Positions 1 through 10,700 of a stretch of DNA of 36,306 nt are shown here, one piece after another. The position numbers and the translations under genes were made by a program. A model generated the notes under the pieces. It searched no databases, was not told where the DNA came from, and saw nothing but the letters and a program-made list of their open reading frames with translations. The DNA is from Saccoglossus kowalevskii (taxonomy: Eukaryota > Hemichordata > Enteropneusta > Harrimaniidae), in contig NW_003128868.1 of assembly GCF_000003605.2 (NCBI RefSeq), positions 24,735-61,040 on the forward strand, read 5' to 3'. Positions within the stretch are counted from its first letter, which is position 1. Each line of letters begins with the position of its first letter.

Positions 1-912
1 GTATTAAGCACCCCATCTCAATAGAATCCCATGAACCATATTTGCTCTATTAGAAGTACCTGATCTCCAATAGAATCCCATGATCCATATTTGCTCTATT
101 AGAAGCACCCCATCTCCAATAGAATCCCATGAACCATATTTGCTCTATTAGTATGAAGCACCCCATCTCCAATAGAATCCCATGATCCATATTTGCTCTA
201 TTAGAAGCACCCCATCTCCAATAGAATCCCATGAACCATATTTGCTCTATTAGTATGAAGCACCCCATCTCCAATAGAATCCCATGAACCATATTTGCTC
301 TATTAGAAGTACCTCATCTCCAATAGAATCCCATGAACCATATTTGCTCTATTAGAAGCACCTCATCTCCAATAGAATCCCATGAACCATATTTGCTCTA
401 TTAGAAGCACCTCATCTCCAATAGAATCCCATGAATCATATTGCTCTATTAGAAGCACCTCACCTCCAATAGAATCCCATGAACCATATTTGCTCTATTA
501 GAAGTACCCCCATCTCCAATAGAATCCCATGAACCATATTTTTTCTATTAGAAGCACTCCATCTCCAATAGAATCCCATGAACCACATTGCTCTATTAGA
601 ATCACCTCACCTCCAATAGAATCCCATGAACCATATTTGCTCTATTAGAAGTACCCCATCTCCAATAGAATCCCATGAACCATATTTGCTCTATTAGAAG
701 TACCTGATCTCCAATAGAATCCCATGATCCATATTTGCTCTATTAGAAGCACCCCATCTCCAATAGAATCCCATGAACCATATTTGCTCTATTAGAAGAC
801 CTCATCTCCAATAGAATCCCATGAACCATATTTGCTCTATTAGAAGCACCTCATCTCCAACAGAATCCCATGAACCACATTGCTCCATTAAAAGCACCTC
901 ATTTCCAATAGA
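1..912. repeat. 49-bp tandem repeat array (about 18.5 copies)
   Basis: The core of each unit reads CCAATAGAATCCCATGAACC, followed by ATATTTGCTCTATTAGAAG and a CACCCCATCT or TACCTCATCT segment. Cores start near 23, 72, 121, 174, 223, 276, 325, 374 and onward to 862, so the usual period is 49 bp; units carrying a TATG insertion are 53 bp. The array runs off the left edge of the window and ends in a partial, diverged unit near 911. Variant pairs recur: the TACCTGATCT plus GATCCAT pair occurs near 55-110 and again near 697-735, so blocks longer than one unit have been copied. Frames that are open through it on the minus strand only translate the repeat; I do not regard them as genes. Confidence 0.97.
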
Positions 913-3330
913 CGACAACATTTAATAAAATATGCATATAAAAAGTATGTTTCATTGCATAAAAATCGAGCTTAGTACGGTAGTTTGGTTCATCGTTTTA
1001 CTTTTCAGAACAATCATGTCCATTGAGATTATCATCAATGGGGTGTGAATGAGTAAACTCTTCTTCGACATGACCTGTTGGCAACCGGGAAAGGTGTTTA
1101 TTATACTTCCTTCACACTCAGTTTACCTTTTCGAAAATTCGAATTACCAGTTTTTAGGGAAATATCACATTTATTTTTAGTGCTAACTGAACGCATTTTA
1201 ACATCGCAGAAAATCACTTCTGCATTGCGTTAGGAAAATTACATCGTCAATAAACAGAAAACTTCGATGGTATGACACATTTTGATTGGTTAACGAAGGA
1301 CTGTTAGGTCAAAAGACATTGTTTCAGGTGAAATCGTGGTGAAAAGCATCATGGCGAAAATTGCTTTGTATCACGAGTTTGCATATGCTCGAAAACATTC
1401 CACAACGAAAATAATGATAAAGATCTTGCCTTTGACTGTTTTCCCCACAGACCTTGCCCATTTTTACACCGTAAATTCAGACGGTATGTAAATCCTATTG
1501 TAATAAAATGTGTGTATTTTTAAGAACATGATTGATTGTCATTGAAATCTAGGACGCCCCAAAAAAATCATCTTTTCTGAGGCGGTCCTAGAGTATAAGC
1601 CCACCACTTAATTTTCCTGATTTTACATGTTCAGGCCCCTTGGCTTATGACAGGGAGTACGGTACTTGAATATATGCTATTAATAGTAAATATGATATAC
1701 GAGCACTGACATAAACACAGCACAATAGGTCAGAAAAGATATTTAATTGTGCGCAGATAGCTACAAATTAACTAAACTTCAATTTTGTTCAAATAAACCA
1801 GATGCTTTGCAATGGGCGTAATGTGCAAAATATTTTTTTCCAATTTTATAGACTTCTTGTACTGATTTTCAATTCCCATCAATTCACAACTGACTTTCAT
1901 TCCCCATGGCATTTAAATTGTTAACAAATCCAAATTAATCTGAATAATTTACATGTTTATTATGTTTGTATTCTCAATGTGGTAGGTACTATAATTTGAT
2001 ACATGTACCCTCACAAAATAAACATCAAATTTTACTCATAATTATGTAATATGGACAAGAGAAAACATTATTCCCCCTTTCCATAATGATGCACGTTTTC
2101 CTATCCCTGTAACTTCATGCAGGAATCTTAATAAATTAGATTTAAAGTTCCCAACTGGTCATTTTAAATGATTAGTCATGCATGCTGGATGAAATTGACA
2201 TAATTCCTTATCGATGACAAGTCTTGATTACATTTTTCAAAATTTACACGAGTAAAAATTATTTTGTGAAAACCAACGAAAGTGGACTTTGAAATTCAAG
2301 GTGTTCAAAGGACAATGCTCAGATTCAGCAGGTTATTGTCACCTTAGTGCATTACACCGATGTCAATTTGTGAAGGTAATTCAATAAGTACGCAACAACA
2401 CACAGGAATTCTCATGTGGTATATAGGGTGTCCACGTACAATCGCTCAGTTAGGATTTGTCATGTTAAACAGTTGTGTACTTAAGACATGATGCGCAACA
2501 ATAAAATAAAAACCAGTGTTTACAAACTACATACCAGAACACAAGTACTACACTGTTGAAACCTCAATAACAACTACATATTGGCTGTGATTGTGTTACC
2601 ATCCACCTTTGACCCCAGGCAGGCTCCAATTCCCATACAAAAAGTTCAGAGGTCAGTCAGTTAGTGGGGAAATTATACAACTTGGGGCTAATTTTTTAAC
2701 TTTTAACATCATGGGGTGACTTATTTCCAAATTAACATTTGAGGTAATAACATAGAAGGGAAAGTGTACAGTATTGCATTTATGAAATATACTAGTAAAG
2801 AAAATTGTAGCAGAAATTTGTTTTAGAAACTACAACTATATAGTATCAGTGAATTTACTATATTTTATTCAATATTTATAAGATAATTTTGAGGTAAAAT
2901 GTTCTTTTTTGCTTTCTATACAATCTAATTTAGGCTATCATATCACCCACTTTTCTGAGAATCATATATTTGTTAATAAGTTCTTTAAGCCTGAAACTGG
3001 GCAAGACGTTTGTGGTACTACGAAAATATGGTGTCAGATTTTTTTTTGTAATAGCTAACCACAGATGTGTGAACACAAATAAATAAATACCAAAAGCTCT
3101 ATTTGTGACTACAAGTTTTTTTTTTCTTTTATATGTCAGGTGTATAGTGTGAATAAGGTGATGCAACAGCCAAATAAATGAATTTAGGCTTGAAAAATTC
3201 AAGCATTCAATTTTTATTCAAAAATATGATACTCCCAATGTTTTGTTGTCAGTTAGGCAACAAAAAAAGATCACTGTTCCTCATTCTACCCACAGACTAA
3301 AAAAACTGCACCAGAGATAAGAAATAAAAG
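913..3330. other. AT-rich intergenic sequence, no gene seen
   Basis: No open frame here combines length, splice sites and a recognisable domain. The sequence is AT-rich with homopolymer runs, and I see no RNA gene or clear repeat family in it. Confidence 0.6.
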
Positions 3331-3543
3331 TACTGTAGAAAACTTTATTTTCGCTTGGAATTTATTTTCGCTATTTTCACTGTAGGGATGATTCCGTGAA
3401 AATAAAATCCAGTGAATATAATTTTTTTTCCTATATTTCACATTAAACTCATGAAAAATCAGTGAAAATAAATTCCAAGCAAAACGCCCAAAAAGCCTTT
3501 TAAGCGAAAATTAATTCCAGCGAAAATAAAGTATTCCACAGTA
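3331..3543. mobile_element. MITE family A, copy 1 (TA-flanked)
   Basis: A 213-bp palindromic element. The left end reads TACTGTAGAAAACTTTATTT and continues TTCGC. The right end is its inverted counterpart, GCGAAAATAAAGTATTCCAC followed by AGTA. Both ends sit on a TA dinucleotide, as expected for TA-targeting (Tc1/mariner-type) non-autonomous elements. Diverged copies lie at 8640-8850 and 30768-30873, which confirms an interspersed family. There is no coding capacity. Confidence 0.85.
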
Positions 3544-6410
3544 ACAGTTTGTAGGTCCAAATTTGAGCATAATCCGCAGTCAAAATGCCTCTTATTTCAA
3601 TAAAAATTATAGTGTATAGTGCACCTACATTTTACACATGTTATATACATCGCTATGAGTCTCATATAGAACTGCTGCCCTTTAAGGCAAAAGCCTAGTC
3701 ATAATTTTTGACAAAATTGGTCATAAATCACATGACAATGTTCATGAGTTTATTATATACAATCATGAAGATAATGTCTCATGGTACAATGAAATAGCAT
3801 TATTTTGTGTGTTACAGTTAAGCTTTTTGAGAAACGTGTCCTAATATTTCTTGAAAATTGCTATTTTTAGAACAATTCCATTGAACACAATGTTAAAGAA
3901 AAATATTATTTTTTTTTACACTTTTTAAAACCCAGATTTTTTAAATAATTCAGACAACAAAAAGTATTCCATCACTAACAATATATGATTTTTTCAGCCT
4001 ACATGTATGTCACCAGGTTAGATTTTGAGATATTGCATCTCTGCCATAGGAACCTGTGGTAAAATCGCTATAATAGTATCAAAATAGCGACTTTCTACTA
4101 AAATACAACCATCAATTTCTCGAAAAAAAGGCTGGTGACCCCCAACTTTTCTTAGGTCAATATCCTTATATTGCCTTGGAGTACAATTTATTGCAAAATG
4201 AATAAATTCTGTTTTCTTTAATTTATGAGTAGGCTTTTCTACCTTAAGCCACTTTACTTTCCAGATTATACAGACAGTATATAAGGGGTGCAGATATCAG
4301 ATGCAATTACTAAATTTATACAAAAAAGTTCAGTGATATATTTTTGACAAACCCCATCCACACCCAGCTTGGTTCAAGTCAATATTTATTCTTTACCAAT
4401 TTATTTACTAATTTTTTCATACACAATTATGAAGAATAGCTTGACAGATATGTAATGAAGTTATTATTATTGTTTTATTTATTGGTAATTTGACGTTTTA
4501 AATAATAAAACCACCATAATACATCGGAATTTAATTTCTAGCCTTAGTTTAAATTACAAATACCTTCGTTTCATGGCAGTAGCTTAACTGGGAGATTGTA
4601 TATCATTAACAACTGATATTATTGGGAGTGGTCACGGTAATCACCTGTTTTATGACTACTCTGGCTCCAAATTGAACATGTCGGCGATTTTAGTTCATAA
4701 ACACGTCGGAAAAAATAAAAAATAAAACACGAAAAAACAAGGTCACATCTAACACGTTCTTACCGATAATATTCATCATCGAGTTGCCATGGCTATTAAG
4801 CTGAATGATTTGGAATTCGAGGTATAAGCGGGGCCTGGTAATGGTATGTACGATTACACGCCAATAATTAGGCCATTTTTAGGTGGTTGTCGGTCAATGG
4901 AACAGCACACTAGCTGGAATTGGCTACTGGTCGCTGGACTTCAAACAGTAGGTTCATCGGTGACTATACAGAGATAGACGCAAACTATAAAATAACTTCA
5001 GTTGTTTTAAAAAAGACTACAAAGCTTACCTTCACATATAGCTCCATCACCTTTCCGTGTGTAAAAGTAAAAAATTCCACTTGTTGTTCGCTAGCAGCGT
5101 GTGTAAAGCAGAGTACACGTCTTACCTCTTGACTAAAATTTTATGAAGTTTCGGCCTCGTTTTCAGAGCTGATTATGACTCCCTATCTTTATCTAATAAG
5201 CAATGAGGTGGGAACATTTCGTATGCGTGTTCAACATCGTGAAACCGTTCTAGAAATATGGAAATTACTTCGTCTGGCCTTGTCTACTGGAAACGCGGTT
5301 TCTGGGGCAAATGTTAAAGAGATAAGCTGGGCAGGGTCACTTATTTATCGGTTCACTGAGATTTTCCCACAACATATTATAACAAATAAACTGAATTTTG
5401 AGATATAAAGAATATTTATTTCCGAACATTACATTGTTGTCACTGAATCTTACAAAATCAAACATAAACAAGGTCTCACAAAATATTAATTTAGAACAAA
5501 TAAGATTGAAAAAATAATAATTAAAAAATTATTTTAATTAAAATTGAAAAAAAAACTGCATTTATGCAGCGATTCGTAGCAACGCCAGTTTACAGTGTTA
5601 GGCAAAAGTTCTTTTTTGTAGATACAATTTGAAAAGAAATTGTCGAAATTTTGCCGAATTTAATTTAATGTGCAAACATTATTCAGTATATTGTGTTAAC
5701 TTCGACACTGTTGCTCGTGACGAACCAGTAGTTTGTAACAGGTAACAGAACAATCGAGTAGACAAAAAAAGAACAACGTACCGACTTCATAATATTAGCC
5801 AATCAGATTTAGTATGTACAAATATTATAACATACATGAACGTTTCTATATCTTTCGCACTCGTCAATTTCTGCAGTGGACTGTACTGCGTTTGCGTACA
5901 TGACCGATGTATTTAGATGCTGTCGCCGGTGATTTCGCCTCAAACTAGTTACAGGCGGTGTACACCGGCGACAGGAACTAGAAGCAAGCGGAGGCTCTAT
6001 CTACATCCGATCGGATCTTAATCGGATTTGCGTACAATGATACAATGAAATGAAACACACAAAAAACAAAAACGAAAACGGCATAATACATGTAAATATA
6101 TACATGTATTTGGATGATCCCTAGAATGAAATACACAAGACGTATTGCGATTGCGCAATGGACGCACTCTTTTTCCCTGAATTGGAACAATCTTACAAAG
6201 CAAATCTTACAAAAGTGTATATTTGGTTGAACAAATCAAAACACCCTAACTATTTAAAATGGAATTATTAAATACTGTTATGAATTATCACTCCTTTACA
6301 TGCATTAACTAAGAATAAAAGTTCGTAACCTAATTGTAATATCTAACTAAAAATACACATGACGTCATGTTATTAACTGATTCATACTCTCCTAAAAAAA
6401 TAAAATCTTC
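3544..6410. other. Intergenic sequence with no convincing gene
   Basis: AT-rich sequence with several short open frames that lack family similarity. The only exon-like signal is a small ATG exon in strong Kozak context at 4789-4821, described under the findings. No RNA gene or clear repeat family was recognised. Confidence 0.5.
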
Positions 6411-6570
6411 AAGCGGGGAGAGTCGTCACCTGCGCTTTCGTCGGGTGGCCATAGCGTGTCTTTGTTTACAAACAAGCGTCTACCCATGAGCCTTTGCGTT
6501 TTTAGCGCGTGTTGTTAACGTCGTTTGGGACTCAATTCCCGCGCGTGCGCAGGTGACGACCCTCCCGCTT
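6411..6570. repeat. Short palindromic element with ~25-bp inverted ends
   Basis: The left arm at 6411-6435 (AAGCGGGGAGAGTCGTCACC then TGCGC) pairs with the right arm at 6547-6570 (GCGCAGGTGACGACCCTCCC then GCTT), with one mismatch and a one-base length difference. The 110-bp centre is CpG-rich compared with its surroundings. It looks like a small MITE or foldback element; no coding capacity. Confidence 0.75.
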
Positions 6571-7605
6571 TAATGTTAAAGCGTTCACACCGTTAAGAGG
6601 GGCGATACACGGTATGATCGAAGTGTCTTCGCACAAACTACAAAGGTCAACATCCTACCTAATTTCAACCTTGACTGACGATTTAAGGGTGGTAATATTA
6701 TTATTATTATTATTATAAGTAGTAATACGGTATTTCTACGTTGCTATGACGATAAACACTACAATATAATATATTTAGTGAACAACTATATATACATTTC
6801 TAGTCACATTTGTAGGCAACAATTTCTGACGGCAAAATTGATATCCGCATCGAGTCAAACAGAAAGACCGTATGCTAACTAAAAATATTGGAAATGGAAA
6901 CAAAATGTATCGGTGATATAGCGCCACTAACGACCAATATTAATAATTATTTCGTTTTTCAGATACACATACTAACACAATTAGATTAGAAACACGTCAT
7001 CTTAAAATAAAATCATCAAAGGTCGATGGTCGTCGCGTCACGCATATGCACATCTGTGATGATAAATACATTTATTTTCCCACAATCCACCGCGCTCTAC
7101 TGTCAATTTAATATGGCGGCAAGTGTGAGATTTGATCTGAGCGAAATGGACGTAGTCACGGTGCTCACGGCGCTTATGGGACAGATCGTATTTTACCCGT
7201 ACGAATATTGGTATTGTCCATTTACTTGTACGCTCTGATTTGCACGCAAGACTTGAAGTTGTTTCTGTGTAAGTGTGCGCACTGAATACTGATGAATGTT
7301 GTCAACAATCTCGTTATTATAGAACACATATCTGGCGCATGCGTGGCGCGAGGACAACCGCCTTTAATATTAAACTATACTTTTAGACTAAATAATTAAA
7401 AGTTCAAAGATTTGTTCATATAAATAACTACTACGTTACTAGATATTGACTTGTAACTTGTACCACGAGTCTCTGTGTTACGCTTATCCGAGCGTGGCGC
7501 AAAGACTTTTGGGACGAGGATCGAGTCAACTACATTCAATATATCGAGTGGGTCACGTGTATTAGTGTACTCAGTTTTTAATTACAAAGTCCCAAATAGC
7601 ACCAT
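6571..7605. other. Spacer downstream of the CLIC gene
   Basis: Contains an ATT trinucleotide run near 6697-6715. A short frame begins with MAAS near 7112, but it has no recognisable domain or clear donor. The sequence next to 7605 must include the 3' UTR of the minus-strand CLIC gene. Possible minus-strand polyadenylation signals are ATTAAA around 7577-7582 and AATAAA around 7070-7075; neither is decisive. Confidence 0.45.
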
Positions 7606-7755
7606 CTAGCGCCTCTTGACCGGCACACCGAGATGATCAGCCCATCCATTAATGATTTCCTCTTCTGGGTACGCCGTGGTCTTGAAAACTTCTGTTTGAA
7701 ACGCTGTCGCCATATAAGTCTTTAACACGTCCATTTCATCGGGTATTTCAAAATC
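7606..7755 (-). CDS. CLIC: CLIC exon 4 (C terminus and stop)
   Basis: Begins after acceptor CGCACAG|GATTTT and encodes DFEIPDEMDVLKTYM and onward to VPVKRR and a TAG stop. This is the typical CLIC C-terminal stretch, in which the chain after the DFEIP motif forms the last helices. The open frame extends further upstream, but that part lies in the intron. Confidence 0.92.
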   Translation of the reverse strand, partial: DFEIPDEMDVLKTYMATAFQTEVFKTTAYPEEEIINGWADHLGVPVKRR

Positions 7756-10700
7756 CTGTGCGAAAGATGCACCAACAATAATTAGCGTTGAAAAATGCGA
7801 AAATATAAAAGTCAACCTAGTAATTCGCATATCAAAGCCTAAAATTGTGATTGACAAGCTGTTACTGGGTATTTAAAATTCCATTGCAGTTCAATAAATA
7901 TATAGGTTAAAGGCCTCTGTTTATCAACTCGACTATTTATAATGAGGCCAACATTTTATTGTAATAGTCTGTATTACCGTTTTTTTTTTTACATATTTTC
8001 CTATGCGGAATATTTCTGCATATATTCTGCAAATATTTCTATATTAATATATGGACACGTAAGCTGCGTTCAGACTACACCAAGTTTATAATAACATTGA
8101 GATTTGGAAAGAAATCCTGAAAAACATTGGAACACTGAAGCCTGGACTAATGTCGTAATGACACATCATTCTCAGTGTTGTAATCACTAAAAGACCACTT
8201 TATTTTAGATAGTCCTCCATTTCATGGATTGGTAAGAGGTTTTCTGCAGATCATACATTGTGGGAATGTAACTTAGTAAAAAATACGCGAGCTGGTATGA
8301 TTGTCCGATTTTATTTCAAGTTAGTCAGTGGCAGTTTTTTTTTTAAAGTTTGCTTCACAGTCTTATAACAATCACAATGATCTCAATAATATAACGTAAT
8401 ATTCGAAATGGACGCGTGTAACATTTGTTTTAGGAATTTATAACCGGCGGCTGCACCTCAGCAGTCTTACGGAAATGGCCGGATGCAAGAAAGACCATTG
8501 TTAACTTTTTTCCAATTAGTTGCTTAGATAAATATGTTTCAATATAGATACTTTTAAAAGCTTATCTCGTAATTATCAACATCCTCGAGTCTCCCGAAAT
8601 TCAAATCCAATTCCGACGGAACGTAGTCGTAGGGGTAAATACTGCAAAATACTTGTTTTCGCTTGGAATTAATTTCTGCTATTTTCGCTGAAGAATTGAT
8701 TCAGTGAAAAGAAATCCAACGATGATACCGTTTTTTCCTATATTTTACATTCAACTCGTCAAAAATCAGTAAAAATAAATTTCATACAAAACACTCAAAA
8801 CGTCTTTTCAGCGAAAATTAATTCCATATAAAATAAAGTATTTAACATTTTGAAGCGCCCCGACAGTAGTCACGAAGCGTGCGTTCGAAATTCGTGTAAA
8901 CAAATTAACTGCCAGTATACACACGTTGCATACGTCGCACGGGACCTACGTCGAACATGACGCGGTTCGGCGACTGTGATGACTTGAAGTTGACAGTCGT
9001 ATTAAGTATTTGTCCCTAAAGATATGACATATTTGTGAATGACTGAAACTCAAAAGTCGCAGCGCGCGTACAAATTTTGCGTGAACGTCGCGTGAGACGC
9101 AGAGCGGAACGGGACAACTGATGTTGACGTCATCAACAAGGATCACGGAAGATTTAAAAAAAAAAAGGTTAGCTACTATATTCTTGTAACACGCATTTGG
9201 CTTAAAAGGTTAAACTTCTACAATATACGTATTTACCTTGAAGTGTTTGGCTGCTACTTTAAGATGATACAATTTGGGTAGAATATTGCAATCTGGTAGT
9301 TTAAGCGTATCGCCATCTAGATAAACACCCGGTGAGTTGGATAAGAAATTATTCAGCTTTCGGACTTCAGTGAGCAAGGCATTTTTGAGATGTACCTCGG
9401 CTGACGCGTCCCTGTTTTTTAACACTCTGCAAGGTAACGAACGAACGATAAAGAGGTAGGTATAATGATAAGGGATGACGCCAAAAGATCGATGTCGGAT
9501 AAACAACTTATTTGCTTTAGTTTGGGGGTGGGGGTGGGGGGTTGACCTCAAAAAGTGTCTATCCTACAAAAACGATTTTATTTTTCAATGAAGTCAAAAA
9601 AACCTTGGAGTATTTGTAGTTCGTTTTTTTTTCTAACCAATCATAGTCAAAAATAACAGAAAATGAAAAAAACAAACATCCAAGACGAGAAATAGTTTGG
9701 TCCGAGTGTAAATATGTGCGTGAAATGAGGTCAATTTCAGGGCATGGACCTAGATCATGCGCAGAACCCAGAAAGTAGTTTGCGCATGCGTATATTCCGC
9801 TTCATTATTACAACCAACTGCTATGCCATATTCCTGTCCGATTATCAATTTGTATTTAATGGTGAATGTGGTCTGACGCCATGATCAACATTTATCAATT
9901 AAGTTTCAGTGGGGGGTGGGGGGTTTTGGGAAAAAACTAAAAGAATTAAGTTTTTTATCCGACATCGATTTTTTGACGTCGTCCCTAAGGAATGGTGCAA
10001 AGCGCCATTACGTCTGGTGACGTCACATTGCATCATCGCGATTACGTCACTCCATGTTACCTATAAGAATGCCGTGCCTGCAGGCTAAAGCATACAAGGG
10101 CTGTTTACACACAAATACAAATACTAAAATAAAATACATTTATCAATTGTTTGGCAAGCTCAACACAAACAATTATTGACCGCCTGTATACTTACGCTGC
10201 AAATTTGTGAAATAACCTATCCCCAGCATTGTCTGCCGCCACATTGTCCGCCCTCAACTTTGGTTCTGGGAAAGTGGTTTCTAGATATTCCGCTATGGCC
10301 GTCGAGTCGTCCATCCTACCGCCATCGTGTGTGAGCACCGGTACTTTTCCCGCAGGGCTTATATCTAGAAAACCACGTGGTTTGATTTTCATATTGACTG
10401 GTATGAGTTTGTATTCTAAGCCTTTTAGTTGTAGTATCATCTGTATACGATGTGAGAATGGACAATCTCCAAGGCTTTTGCCGTCAGTGCCCGCCTACAG
10501 AAAAAGAAAAACACATTGTGAGTATGACAACAATGTCCTTGGACCCACAACGCGGCTCAAAATAATGAATCCTTACACGACTTGTAGACAATTTCGCCGA
10601 AACAAGTATATTGTGAATATACCATGAATATATAGTCTGACATGGTTTTCCTTACATAGTTGGACGACTTTATGCTATGCCACAAACTTCAAGTAAACTC

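Noticed and set aside
50-292. Minus-strand open frame rich in repeated GILLEMGCFILIEQIWFM-like peptide
   Set aside because: It is only the translation of the 49-bp tandem array and has no gene context.
1-912. CRISPR-like array
   Set aside because: The repeats are contiguous, with no unique spacers, in a eukaryotic sequence; it is a satellite.
7026-7238. Plus-strand ORF containing NMAASVRFDLSEMDV
   Set aside because: No donor, domain or continuation found; the ATGGCGGC start alone is not enough.
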